Under the pieces are notes generated by a model. The model made no database searches, was not told where the DNA came from, and saw nothing but the letters and a program-made list of their open reading frames with translations. DNA of 64,000 bases, taken from assembly GCA_033439795.1 (NCBI GenBank), contig JAUTDP010000020.1:1-64000 (forward strand), given 5' to 3'. A program made the translations under genes and the position numbers. The DNA is from Sordaria brevicollis. Lineage: Eukaryota > Ascomycota > Sordariomycetes > Sordariales > Sordariaceae. Numbering within the stretch: the first letter of the stretch is position 1; each line of letters begins with the position of its first letter. Positions 12,946 through 26,311 of this stretch are shown piece after piece.

Positions 12946-14074
12946 ATAATATCCTTTAATTATACTTTTTAATTAAAGGTTAAAAATTCCGGCGGTTATA
13001 ACGGTTAAATAGGTACGCCCATTACCGGGGGTAATTCTATTATAATCGTTATAAAATTCTCTATTAGTATTTATTCTTCTATTTATTTAATTTTAACGGT
13101 ACTACTTTCTAATTTATTAATAAATAATTAACTTTTTATTCGTTTCATTTAAATATAATTAATTACTTAAATTATTATTCTTCGGACGAATTTAATTTAA
13201 TCCGTATAAGCGAATCTCTCTTCGAAAACCTTTACCTATTTATTAAAATAAAAATCGAATAACAAGTAAAAAATTTCCATTTTAAAATTCCGTACCGGCG
13301 TAACCTTATACGCCTTAATTATAACTTTTAAATATTTAATTTAATATTTAATTAATCCGATTATTATCCTTCGGAATTTACTATATATTTTTATTAATTA
13401 ATAGAAAATTGAAGCTTTATATATAATCGTACTTTAAATATATTTAATATAAATCTCCTTCGTATAAACGAAGGAATAACCCTAAATCTTTATAATTAAC
13501 CGGGTTAGCGTATTCGTTTAAATTTTTATTTTTTTCTTAATAGCCTCCGCGTAAATTCGATAATTAAATTTATAATTTAATTAAACGTTTAAGAATTTTA
13601 TCAATTCCGTTAATTAAAATATAATATCCCCGAATTAAAAAATCTCCGTTCTTAATACCCTTATCCGTATAAAATATATTAATTCCGTTGTATTCGCTTT
13701 GAATTTTATATTTTCTCTCCCCTACTTATTTAAAGTAAATTTCCTATATTATTTAAAATATCCTATAATTTTCTTTAATAATCTTCGTTATAATAATAAT
13801 ATTAATATTATCGGCGAAACCGATAATAATTATATTTTTAACCGTAATTAATTTATAATATAATAAAATAATAAAGAGGATAAAAAGAATTAAAGAGAGG
13901 AAGGAGCTTTAAAATATTTAAATTTCTATAGCGTAGGGAATAGATATTTTATCGTCGAAGAAGAGGGAACCTCTTCGTTTATTAACGAAATTCGTTACTT
14001 ATTTGAAAATTTATTATAAAAATTACATTTCCTATAGGGTATATAATAACGAGGGCTGCCGCCCCCGTACCCCC

Positions 14075-14101
14075 GCAAAATTTGCCTTTGGCAAATTTTA
14101 T
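14075..14101. other. Hairpin, copy 2
   Basis: The left arm GCAAAATTTGCC and the right arm GGCAAATTTTAT are separated by TTT. It is the counterpart of 5217-5243, with the outermost pairs weakened by G-to-A or C-to-T changes. Confidence 0.65.
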
Positions 14102-14229
14102 ACAGGTGGGCAGAAATTTACTTGAAGCGGAGCTTAACATTTACTTCCTCTATTTTATTATTATTATTATTGTTTTTATTATTATTATTATTCTTCTTAT
14201 TATTATTATTATTATTATTATTGTTATTA

Positions 14230-14267
<38 letters not shown>

Positions 14268-14274
14268 GTTATTA

Positions 14275-14317
<43 letters not shown>

Positions 14318-14405
14318 TGTATTTATTATTATTTATTTATTTATTATTATTTATTTATCATTTTTTCTTTAATATTTAAATATTTTTGAAAGGATATTAT
14401 TTTTA

Positions 14406-14478
14406 CTCCAGCTGGGAATCGAACCGACCGCTCAAGGGTATCTATTATAACCATACATTTGCTAGGTTAGCTACAACG
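14406..14478 (-). other. tRNA-like segment with B-box, copy 2
   Basis: It is 73 bases, like the segment at 5444-5516. It has the A-box-like TAGCTAACCTAGC, TTATAAT in the anticodon position and GGTTCGATTCC as B-box. Internal Pol III promoter boxes are kept although the stems do not close properly, so it is called a tRNA-like relic, not a tRNA gene. Confidence 0.45.
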
Positions 14479-14870
14479 TTTTATTTATAAAATAAAATCC
14501 TTTTTTTTTATTATATATCTATCCGTCGGATTTTTTCAAAGCCGTTTTTCTCGGCCGGCAAGCTAGCTACGGTCACGTGAGTAGTACCAATCTACTCGTC
14601 TCAGCTTACTCATCATTTTGGTACCCACTTTGTTGTGATCAGACCCACTTTCGAATGCCAAGCCTCGTCCCATCTTTAGCGCCTTAGCAAAAGTTTAATT
14701 CAACCAGTTGCAGGTTGAGAAACAGGGATTATAGTCTCGGGTAGACGGGTAAACTTCGGGAAGATTTTTGGGATCGACGCAGGGGGGTCACCGTATTATA
14801 GAAGAAGCTACGCTCAACGCTCGTGTTTATTCAACACTTCTCATATTGAAGCTCCGCTTCAAATTATTAT

Positions 14871-15025
<155 letters not shown>

Positions 15026-15160
15026 ACTACCCCTCCGCGCCCCTCCTTTCCCCCCCCCCACCCCCCCGGCGGCCAAATTTATTTCGATTTTTTTTTAAGT
15101 GCCGGGTAGGCGAGAAAGTTTGGGGACTTAGCGAAATTTTTCGAAAATTTGCCAAATTCC

Positions 15161-15540
15161 ATCCGTCGGTTTTTTTTTTTTTTCAAAGTCGTTTTTCTCG
15201 GCCGGCAAGCTAGCTACGGTCACGTGAGTGGTACCATTATACTCGTCTCGGCTTACTCATCATTTTGGTACCCACTTTGTCTTGATAGGACCCACTTTTG
15301 AATGCCAAGCCTTAAGCGAGGCGCTAAACGCTAAGCGAGCTTGGCAAATAGGGATGGGGAGTCTAATTCAGCTAATTCCAACTCGAGAATTTTTTTCCAG
15401 CCAATTACAGGTCGCGAAATCGCGGGTAAACTTCGGGAAGATTTACAGGGATTATTGTAGGGGGTCACGGTATTATAGAAGAAGCTACGCTCAACGCTCG
15501 TATTTATTCAACACTTCTCATGTTGAAGCTCCGCTTTAAA
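15161..15540. repeat. Small composite repeat, copy 3 (core only)
   Basis: This copy begins at ATCCGTCGG and follows the core of copies 1 and 2 (CTCGGCCGGCAAGCTAGCTA, GGTACCCACTTTGT, GAAGAAGCTACGCTCAACGC) to the end palindrome TTGAAGCTCCGCTTTAA at 15523-15539. The head, hairpin and tRNA-like part are missing. A 103-codon open frame over it (15228-15539, GTG start) is not kept open in copy 1 and is not taken as a gene. The LINE resumes immediately after it. Confidence 0.7.
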
Positions 15541-18500
15541 TTATTTATAATTAATTTTATCGAATACGCTTTTAAAATTAAAAAGTATTAATAATATAAC
15601 GGCTCCGAATTTTTAAACCGTATATATAATATCCGTAATAATATAGATAATAAATTCGATCGAACGGTTTATTTAATTATTTATTTAGCCTTCTAATAGG
15701 AAATTAAATTTTTCCACGGTTTAAATAAATCTTTTAATAACGAACGCTTCGAAAATTTTCTTAACGTTATTTAATAATAAAATTAACCTCTACGCGTTAA
15801 CTAATTTTTATTATATAACGGTTTTTCCTAATTTTTTAAGAACGATTACTTTTATATTCTTAAATTATTATAAGAAATATTTAAGACGAAAATTCGAAAT
15901 TACAAAAGCGGTTATAACTTTTTAGAATAATTCCTTATAAATCTTTAAAAATTTATTCGAATATTAATTAATACCCGGTACTTTATTTAAAATTATCCGA
16001 AATAAAATATTTTAAATATCCTCTTCGGTAATTAATTCGTTAATAAATAACGAATCATTAATATTTAAAAGAAGGGTCTAATTAAATAAATAATCCGTAA
16101 AAACGTTTACTTTTAAGAAGAAATATTCGGCGAAAATATTCGCCTTACTATTATAATTTTTAATTTCTTTTATTCCTTCATATTATTTAAAAATTAGGAA
16201 TTTAGGCGGGTTCATTAATAAATAACTTCGGGTACGGGCTTATTTTTCGAGGGTTTAAAATTTATTTAAATTTTTTAACGCCCTTTTAACGTTTTTTTAT
16301 TATATTATTTATTAAATTTTCGTATTAATCTTTCTTTTCTTTATTAATATTTTTATAAATTTTACCTAATTCGAAAATATCCTTTCCTTATATTACTTCT
16401 ATTATTTCCACTTCGTATTTTTTATCGTTATTTTATATTCTAACGTTTATTACTTTATTTTTTTCCCTCGATTTTTTTTCTAATATAAGACGAATTTTTC
16501 TACTATATTTATAAATTCTTTATCGAATTTATCGAATATAAATTCCAATTCCTCCTTCGTATTAATCTTCGCTAAAACCGAAATCTATTATAACGCCGCT
16601 TTTCGTACTTTTTTTATATTTATTAAATTTTAATTATAACCTTCTTTTATTTCTATTTTCCTAACCTTTCTTCTAATATAAATTTAAATTTCTTAAAGAT
16701 AATAATCCAAACCGGTTTATTCGTACCGTTACGCCCCTTAATATTTAATTTCGACTTTTAATATTATTTATATATAATTAATTATTCTATTTCTTTCTTC
16801 CTATATTATATTATTTATATAAATCAATTCCCTCCTAAAGGTAACGAATTATATATATTATTATTATACTTATATAAAGAATCTTTCGGCTTCCGGATTA
16901 ACCCTATTCTTTAAATCCTAATCGGGATAATAAAAATTAAAATCCCTAACGGCTATAATTTAATATCCTACCGGGGGTTTTTCTTCAAGGAATTTAAAGA
17001 GGGGAAACCCTTATTCGTATTTTAATATTTTATATATTTTAATAAAAGAATAAATCGAATAAATAATTAATAATTCCTTTAAATTCTGAAACGTTATAGA
17101 AATTTAATTTTTTTTAATACGGAAATTTAAATCTTTAAAATTCTATTTCTTATTTACGTAAATAACCGCCCTCCTTTTTTCCAAATAATTTACCCTAATA
17201 TATTTACCGTTTTATAAACGATAAATATTTTTATTTAAATTCTTATCCGGCTTTTAAATCGCTATAACGTTATAAATCTCCTTTTATTCGAATAATAATT
17301 TCCCTCTTTCGTATAATTTCCTTATATTTTAATAGAATATTTTTAATTAGATTATTAATTATTTTATAAAAGAATATTTTTTAACTTTATAAATAGAATA
17401 GGAATAGGAGTCTTTTCTTTTTAAATAGCCGGTTTAATAGCGGCGATTAAGCCGGCGCCGCTCTAAGTATTTAAGCCCTAAAAATTCGTAAACGCGTTTA
17501 TCGGGCCTTTAATTATTAATTTTAATTTAATAAAAGGCCTATTAATCTATTTATAAGTACGGCCTCTATTTCCGCTTTTAAATTCCTTTTTATAAATAAT
17601 AATAATACGGGTAATAGAAGAGGTATTAAAGAAATTAATATCCCTATCGTCCTTTACTACCGCCGGTTTTAATATAATACTTTTTTTAAAATCCTTTTAA
17701 TATATAAAAGAGTATAATTTTTCGGCGTATTTTATAATAATTTTCGCAATAACTTTTTTAAAAATAGGGTATACCTTTTTTTCGAAGGCGTAATACCCGT
17801 ACTTTTTATACGGAGCGTAGAAAATTAGCGATTTATTTTCATTAAATAAGTAATTTATTTTTCTAAAACGGTCCCTATTATATTTATCCTTATTATAATA
17901 TTTATAAACGTTAATATTATAATAGAATTTCTTTAAGTATTTTACACCTTAATAAATAAAATATTATTAAATATTAATTGAAAAAGTAAATAATTTATAA
18001 ATATACGCGCCGCTTTCTTAAAGGAAGAATCCTTTATAAAGAATTTCAATTACTTTTATAATTATAACCTCTATTATAAAAAATCCTTTATTTTCGTTAA
18101 TTCTTTTCTTCTATAAATATATTCTAATAATAAAAGCGGTCGAATTCGCTTATTATATTTTATAAATAATATTTTCTATTTTTATATATTCGGCGATATT
18201 TACTTAAAAGAACCCTTTAATAATTAACGTAATAATATTTAAAAATATAAACGCTTTTTCGCTAAAAACTTTCTTAACCCAAATTTAATATTATTAATAT
18301 TATTCGTATATAATATTATTGAATATAATTTTATAATTTCTAATTATAAATAATTTCGTAGCGGTTCGTATAATATTAATAATACCGGTCTTTAAATTGC
18401 GAAATATCTTTTCGATTTAAATTTTAATTTCTTTATTCGTTTACTTTAAATATTAAATATCGATTATAATATTTTGAATAAAAAGGGTACGGTCGTAATT

Positions 18501-19043
18501 AATAGGGAATATTTTCGGAAGGGGGGTAATAATTATAATATATTAAAGGATAAATTTAATTTTAAGAAGAATATCCTTTATAATTTTAGCCTATATTTTT
18601 AATACCTCTTTAACGTTCTTCTATAATTTTTATAAAATCGTTTTCTTTAAATCGTTAAAATCTTTCTTAATAATAATTTAATCGTTATTAACCTTATTAA
18701 TTTCGGGGCGTATTATTTTACTTTTTTTCGTAAAGATTTTCGTATATTCGTTAAATAATTTATAAACCTAATTGCGGTCTTCGAGCGAAATAGCGTTATA
18801 ATTCGAAGATTTATTTATTTTAATAATAAATTTCTTTATAATTTCGTCGTCCTCTTATATTTTTTCCGAAATCTTTATAGCGCGCACTATATTAAAGTCG
18901 TTGCATATTAAGAATCCTACGAGCGGGTTATAAACGCTATTTTCGAGTCTATAATTACTGCTATTAATCGTTATCGGTAATAACGATATATTATCGTCGC
19001 TATAATCGTCGTAGGATATTGTAAAGGACGTAAAAGACCTTCT

Positions 19044-19350
19044 TATCACAGGGACAGTCAATGCAAGGGTAGGTAGTAGATGTAGATATATATAATTGCA
19101 TAGAGGAAGAAAGAGGAAAAGGAAGAAAGTATACGTAGGAGGCCCGCCCTTTATAGGGCGCAACGGGAACGCATTAGTTACGCGCGGTTAGGTAACCCTA
19201 ATTATGTAGGCGGTGAGTAGTAATATAATATCCTGTGCGGGCGGGATTATCCCGAATATAGTAGTACATTTTAGGAAGCGATTATTATACGAATATAAAT
19301 ACGTAATAATAATATACTAATTACGTATAGTTACAGTTAGGCTTATAATA
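19044..19350 (-). repeat. 3' LTR (307 bp)
   Basis: It starts TATCACAGGG and ends GCTTATAATA. Compared with the partner LTR the original ends were TGTCACAGG and CCTGTGACA, a perfect 9-bp inverted repeat. Its left part keeps CpA sites that are TpA in the partner; its right part is heavily mutated. Confidence 0.9.
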
Positions 19351-19370
19351 TTACCTCCCTTCTAAAAAAA
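19351..19370 (-). other. Polypurine tract
   Basis: On the minus strand the bases directly before the LTR read TTTTTTTAGAAGGGAGGTAA. A purine run ending at the LTR edge is where plus-strand DNA synthesis is primed in LTR retrotransposons, and it fixes the orientation of the element. Confidence 0.75.
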
Positions 19371-20257
19371 TTATATAATTAATTATTATTATATAAAATA
19401 ATCGAAATCCTTATTAAAAAAATCTTTATAACCGTTATTCTTAAACGTAGTAACTTCCTCTTCCTACCGTACTCTTCTTGCTATATTTCCGTCTCCGTTT
19501 CCGTTTCCGGGGCTTCCTCCGGCGCCGTAACCGTATCCTCCTATATTCCTTCCGCTTCCTAGGCTTCCTATACCTCTTACTTCCTCCGTTTCTTCTCTTC
19601 TTCGAATTATTACAGTAGTATTAGGGTATTTAAGTTTTCTTCGTAGAATCGGCGTATATATTCCGGATATATCGAAACGTTACTCTTTAATTACTAATTG
19701 GGGGCGTAAAGGGGTACCTATATAATATAATACTCTTAGAAGCGGCCTTCCTTCTTATAGCCGTTAATTTTAATAAATTCCTACTTAATTTACTCCTTAT
19801 TATCGTCGGTACGCTTTAAAGTCCGACCGTAGTTCGTTCGTATATTTTTATTTAATTATAATTATTTTAATAACCTATTATTTAATTAATATTTAATTTT
19901 ATTAACGTAAAAGGTAGGGTTATATTTTATATTATTAGGGAGTTCGAGTATAATAGTATAGGTATTAATACCGGTAATTATAAAAAGTCTTTCGAAAAAT
20001 AGTATTAATTTAGTATAGGGGTAGCTAGAATTAAAATTAATAGTATTAAATAAAATTCGATTTCCTAATTTATATATTAGGGCGTCCGACCGTCGGGTAT
20101 TAATATTATTTTTATAACGTTATTAAGCTTTTCGGGTATTCGTTATAATATAATCGAATATTTTTTTAAAACGATTAACGATTTTATAGGCTTTAAAATA
20201 TTCTTTTTATTATATTACCGAAATTTCGGGGGGATAAAGTACCGTTAATTCGACGCT

Positions 20258-20299
20258 TATACGGGGGTTAAAATTATAATTAATAAAGAAGGGGGAGAT
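20258..20299 (-). pseudogene. Integrase C-terminal motif of the gypsy element
   Basis: The minus strand reads ISPFFINYNFNPR, the conserved TG-SPFF-NYG-NPR block of Ty3/gypsy integrases with one Gly-to-Asn change of RIP type. It lies downstream of the reverse transcriptase, as expected. Confidence 0.8.
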
Positions 20300-22102
20300 A
20301 TTAATTATTTCGGAAATTTAATTATTATTAACGAATTCTGCGAATAATAATTAATCAATTTAATTATTCTATACTTAAGTAATATATATCCTTAAATATT
20401 ATTCTATCTTTACGTTAATATATTCGGTTTAATTATTTATTATTAAATAAAAAGCGGAAGATAATTTTAATATAACCTTTAATTATATTAATAAAGCGCG
20501 CTAAAATATTAAAATGAATTAAATATTACGGTCGGAAATAATAAAATCGGGGAAGCTATATAAATTATATATCCGCTTAATAAAACGTTCGGCCAATTCT
20601 TTAATAATAAAAGTTTTATAAAGGATATAATAGCGTATTTTAATAAAATAGTTAATTATTATAATAACGTATTTAAATTTTTAACCGTAGCGTAAATACG
20701 GGGTAAAAGGGGTAATATAATCGATAAAAATCTCTTTTTAGGCGGTAAAAGGGACGTCTAATAATTTTAATAATTTATAAGAGGAGTAATATAACGGTTT
20801 AATTTTAGCGTATTAAAAATATATTTTATAATAAATACGAATTAATTAATATATCCTTAATTAAAAGTACGAATAAAATAATAAATAGAAAGTTTTTTCG
20901 CGATTTAGGTAATTAATAGAAGGGGCGTTATAAATATAACGGATTAATTAAAATTATAATTCTATATCTTTTAAATTAACGATAATAGCGTTACGGTAAT
21001 AAACTCGCCCTTATACTATTCGGTACTCTATAAACGTAATCTTTATTATTTATTTTCGTATTTCTTTAAATTAGGCGTAACGTTCGGAGTTTTAAAAGTA
21101 GGTTAAAAAGTTTACAAAGAAAATAGATTTTTTATAAAATTTAGTAATAAAATTATTTATAGACTTTTCGTTAAAGACTTTTAAATTGTAAAGATAGTAC
21201 GTATTTATATTAATTTCGGAATCCGTTTCCGCTTTTACGTCGTTTAATACCCAAATTCTATTAATAAATATATTTTAGTCGAAAAGTATTTTATTATAAG
21301 CGAATAGGCATTCGTCTCCTTCGTAAAGAATATCCTTTAATTTATAATTAAAAGCGTTAAATCGGATTTAAAAGGAACCCGGTTAATATTTAATTATAAA
21401 ATTAAATTATAATAAAAATTAGGATTATTATATATATTGAAGAGAGAGTTGCTTATTAATAATAAACGTTTTTAAAGTTTTATAATCCGTTAATACTTCG
21501 AAAGGCTATTACGCGCCTTCGAATTTTAACCTCTATTCCTCTAATACTTTAATAATAGCGAATAATTCCTTATTGTAAATATTATAATTACTTTTAGCCA
21601 TTATATATTATTAATTAAAGTAAATAATTAGGCGTAAAATACCTTTATTATTATATTGCGAAAGAGTACCGTTATATACTTAATTGGAAGCGTTAGTTTC
21701 GACAATTATTTATTTAAATTAATCGTAAATTCGTAGAACGGGACTTATAGTAAATACTTTTTTAAAGGTATTAAACGATTTTTAGTACTATTCGGTCTAT
21801 ATTTATATTATTTTATTTATATTTTTCTTTATAAATTCGTATAATAGTCCTACGATAATAGAGAAGTATTTAATAAATTATCGGTAAAAGTTTATAAAAT
21901 TTAAGAAACGTTAGAGGGAGTATTTAGAATCCGGAGCCTTTTAAGCGGTAACCGTAATAATTTTCTCGGGGTCTATTTCGAAATTACCCAGAGTAATAAT
22001 TAAATTTAAATATTTTATACGGGTAGTATAAAATTCGTATTTATCGATATCGAATTGGAAGCTTACTTTAATTATACGGTTTAAAATTTCTATAATATAA
22101 TA

Positions 22103-22165
22103 GACGTAATCTTTTTCGTTATTAGAATATATTAAAATATTATTTAAATAAATAGTAATATAAAC
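22103..22165 (-). pseudogene. Reverse transcriptase catalytic box, mutated
   Basis: The minus strand reads VYITIYLNNILIYSNNEKD. The family has YLDDILIYS here; both catalytic Asp codons have become AAT (Asn) by G-to-A change. This shows both the family and its inactivation. Confidence 0.88.
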
Positions 22166-25100
22166 GTTTAAAATATTATAAAATATATTATTAATATAAT
22201 TTTAGAATATCCTTAGTACGCTTTATAGACCGAATAAGTAAATTATTAATTCGAAAAGGCCGAAACGGGTAATAAACGTTATAAATTATTCGTATCCTTC
22301 TTTAATCCGAATATAATTAAATGTAATAATAATATTAAATTTGGTAAAGATTTTCACCTTATAAATAATATCGAATATTTCTTTAATTAATAGTAATAAA
22401 TAGCGGGATTTTATAATAATATTATTAATATTATAATAATCGATATAAATACGGATTTTATTATTAAATTTTTTAATAAGGAAAATAAGGGCCGTAGCGG
22501 CGGATTAAGAAGGCCGGATAAACTTCTTCTAAAGATTAATATTAATTTATTTTTTAATTACGGCTACTTTAATAGACGTAATACGTTAAGGCTTTATATT
22601 AAGCGGTTATTATCCTAATAATAATTCGATTTTATAATCGTAAGCGCGATATAACGGGATTTCTTTTACTAAGCGGGGAAAGAAAATTTCGATATTTTTA
22701 TAATATTTAATTGGGATTTTAGTTTTAATTTCGTTATTAAATTTAATAAGCTTATCGCTCTTTTTTAAGAAGATTTTTGCATCCTCTTCGGTAATTTTAG
22801 TAATATAAATTTATTTAAGGATTTTTTTATATACGGGAATATCCCGGCTAAAATCTTTTATTAGGTTTAATACTTTTATTAAAATAGCGGTTTCTTTATC
22901 TTTATTAAAATCGGTATTACCGGCTATTATATTAATAAACGGATAAATAAACGGTAGTAAAAAGTATTTATATTATTCTCTTTTATTATTTATAATATTA
23001 TTTATTATATCCTTTATTAATTCTTCGACGTCCGTTAATTCCGAAATTATAAATAGCCGTTTTAATATAGCGTAATTGGTAATTAGGGGCTTGAAATTCT
23101 ATTTCTCGTATACGTAATTAAATGTAATAGCGTTAAATTCTTTAATATTGGCCGTATTAAGTACGTTATTAATACATATAAAATATTATAATTATATTAG
23201 GTATACCGTTCTAATAGAAATATAGCGGCTATTTAAGCGAATATATAATTTATAAACCGTAAGGCTCTTAATTTTAATAAAAAGGGCGGCCGTACCGGAA
23301 ATTCTTTATATTTTAATCCCGGCTCGATTGGCGATTAAAGCCTTTACGGGGTTATTAATACGGCGTAAAGAATTATTATATTATTTAATTTTAGGGATTA
23401 GGGAAGGAATTAAAGTAAATTTATTTTTAGAAATTAAGGAGGAGGGTAGTAATTTAGAGATCGGTATTATTCGTAGGGTAATTTAAAAAGCGGACTCCGG
23501 TTATAAAGTTATTTTAAGAGATTTAAGGAGCGGAGGCGGCGGCGGGGTTAAAATTAGGGTATTTAATTATAATAATAGGCGAATAATTACTATTATAATA
23601 CAATTAATAAAGCTTTTAAATATAGTAATTTATTTATTAAAAAGATTTAAAGGGAGGTAATAGCCGCGGTATTAAATAAAGTAAACGGTATAATTATTAT
23701 AATTAATTTTAAATCGATAATATTATATTTATAGGAAGCTGAGAATAATAGGATAATTTTTAGAAATATTATAAACGAAGAAGGTAATAATTTCTATATA
23801 AAGATTAATACGGAATTAGGCGCGGATTCCCTTAAAAATAATACCTTTAACGATTCTATCGGTAAGGATTAATTTCTTTAATTATAAAAGTTTAAAACGT
23901 AGAAGGTTATTCTTTTTTATAAACGAAAAATTTAAAAAGGCGTAAACGGAATAACCGTTATTTATTAAAATAATATAATAATTTTTACGCGATCCGGTAT
24001 ATATATAAAATAATAAGAGTATTAAATTTAAAGATACGGAATTATTTAAAGATTAAATTCGTATTTCCTCCAAATTTTTTAATTTATAATTTAAAATTTA
24101 CTTCTTTAATAATATTAACCCGGGCCTTTATATACAATTATATATAGAAATTAAATATTTCTTTAATTATTATAATATTCGCTACTAATAATTTATTCGG
24201 CGGGTTAAGCGGGAACTAGGTTAATAGCCGGGGCGGGAGCTAAGTTAATAATAAGGGTATTAACGCTACGAACGTTAGCGGTATTATTATTACTATTATT
24301 ATTATTTCTACTACGATTATAATTACTATTACAACGGTTATTCTTATTAATAGGGCCCTAGGGATTATAATTAATAGAACGAAAATAATCTTTAATTAAA
24401 TAACTAAATTAGCCGTAACGACGATAAAAGTTATTACGTATATACTAATTTAATATATTAGGGTAAATAATACTAATAAAGTTAATAGCGTCGAGATTTA
24501 TTTTATTACCGCCCTAATTAACGATATAATTATTAAAGTTAAAAATAGAATTAGAATTATTAATAGCGGAATTGGAATTACTACCGGAATTAGTATTAGT
24601 ATTATTATTAAAGGCGCTATTAAAAATACTATAGGCTATATAGGCGTAATAATCGGTATTATTTTAAACGTAAACGATTTTACAATATATTTTTAACCAT
24701 TTATTTTAAGTATTATTAATAGGAGGCTTATAATAAGCGCCGGCGTTATAAATACATTTAGAGATTTTATTCTTTAAATACTCGACCTTCTAAATTTTAA
24801 TTAAACTGTAAATAATTATTAAAAACGTTAATTCTATTTCGAAATTAGTAAAATTCTTATTAAATTAATAATATTCGGTTAAACGACGTTAAATATTCTA
24901 TTTAATATTAATTATTTCGAAACGTTTAATTAAATATTATATAAATTCGGCGCTTATCTTCTACTTTTAAACGTCTTTATTATTCTTAATTATAATAATT
25001 TTAATAAAATTATTAATATTAGATTTAAAGTCGGGGCCGAATAGTATAATTATACGTAGAATTTTTTAACGCTCGTCTTAGAATAATATTGGGTCGCAAA

Positions 25101-25999
25101 TTTATTAGGTCTAAATAATTATACGCTAAAAATAGAAAATATAAATATATTTAGTAAAATCCTTTTTAAAATTAATAAAAACGGAGGGGTCGGCGATTAT
25201 TTATTTATAAATATTATTAATACCCGGAGCGGTAGGGTTAGGGTTACTAAAGTTAGAAAATATAGTAACGGTTTGGGTATTAAATTTATTATATTAGGTT
25301 TTAAAATCGGAATATTCCTTCTAAAAAGCGGCGTATAACGTTTAAAGGTTTTTAAAGTCGATAAAAACTATATCGAATTAATTAATAAAATTATTATTCT
25401 AATTGCGAATAAATATATAATCGTCGTAAAGGCATTAATAAACGCGGCTAAGTAATTAAATAATAAATGCGAAAGCGGCTTTTTTAATAATTAAAGAAGC
25501 GCGGTCGAAATATTTATAAAGGATAAAGCGGGGCTTTTCGTCGTCGCTGAAATTTACGAAGATTTCTTTAATATTTTCGTCGGAAGTAAATTCGTAGAGG
25601 GTAGCGTAGGCGATATTAACGTTAAGAATTAGGCTATTATTACCGTTAATAATATTATATAAGGCTTTTAAAATAATAACGTTATTAGGATTAATAAAGT
25701 TAATATTAAAAGCCGGAGCGTTAAGGAGAATATTCGATATATTATTAAAGGAGAAAATTACGGGGTCGCTATTACCGTTATAAAATATAAAGAGCGGTAT
25801 AATTAGGATTGTTTAATTATTATAAATCTTTTTATTTATTAAATATAAAAACCCTCTTTTATTTAATTAAATAAAAAGATTTAATAATAAAAGAGATACG
25901 TTAATTCGACGGTTTGTATACGGCGAGCGGGAAATAGGCGATTTATTTTAAATAAAATAAAATTACGCGTAAACGCGTTATTTTAAAGGTGTAATTAAT

Positions 26000-26306
26000 T
26001 ATTATAGGGATAATTAATATAAGGGTAAATAATAGATATAAATATATATAATTATATAAAGGAAGAAAGAAGAAAAGGAAGAAAGTGTACGTGGGAGGCC
26101 CGCCCTTTATAGGGCGTAACGGGAACGCGCTGGTTACGTGCGGTCAAATAACCCTAACCGTATAAGCGGTAAGTAGTGATATAATATCCCGTACGGGCGG
26201 GATTATCCCGAATATAGTGGTACGTCTTAGGAAGCGACCATTATACGAGTATAAGTACGTGATGGCAATATGCCAATTACGTGTAGTTACGGCTAGGCCT
26301 GTGACA
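26000..26306 (-). repeat. 5' LTR (307 bp)
   Basis: It starts TATTATAGGG, ends CCTGTGACA, and is the partner of 19044-19350. The right third keeps GATGGCAATATGCC and similar phrases that are TA-rich in the other LTR, so the edge facing the gene region is hardly mutated. I could not find a clear tRNA primer site inside it; it may have been erased by RIP. Confidence 0.9.
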
Positions 26307-26311
26307 CTTTT

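Larger units (their letters stand above)
14050..14863. repeat. Small composite repeat, copy 2, inside the LINE
   Basis: It has the same module order as copy 1 at 5192: GC-rich head, hairpin (14075-14101), palindrome CTTGAAGCGGAGCTTAA (14121-14137), long ATT microsatellite (about 14150-14330), tRNA-like segment, and a core from 14521 ending in TTGAAGCTCCGCTTCAA (14846-14862). It sits between reverse transcriptase blocks of the LINE, so it arrived after that element. RIP damage is light. Long reading frames here on both strands (runs of Ile, Leu or Asn) are only the microsatellite. Confidence 0.7.
19044..26306 (-). mobile_element. Complete RIP-mutated Ty3/gypsy LTR retrotransposon
   Basis: Two 307-bp LTRs (19044-19350 and 26000-26306) align without gaps, and their differences are transitions. 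The element reads on the minus strand: a polypurine tract adjoins the 19044 LTR, and the order is reverse transcriptase (22165-22103) then integrase (about 20299-20258), which is the Ty3/gypsy order. The flanking bases are CTTCT on the left and CTTTT on the right, a probable 5-bp target duplication with one C/T change. Stops interrupt all frames, so it cannot be autonomous. At 7263 bp it is full length for the family. Confidence 0.88.

Noticed and set aside
14118..14379. Three overlapping open frames of Ile, Leu or Asn runs
   Set aside because: They are pure ATT microsatellite read in different frames; no other composition.
15228..15539. 103-codon frame within repeat copy 3
   Set aside because: Uses GTG, and the same frame is closed in copy 1; not conserved as protein.
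18855..19163. 102-codon minus-strand frame
   Set aside because: It crosses the edge of the 3' LTR at 19044 into older RIP DNA, so it is a chance frame.
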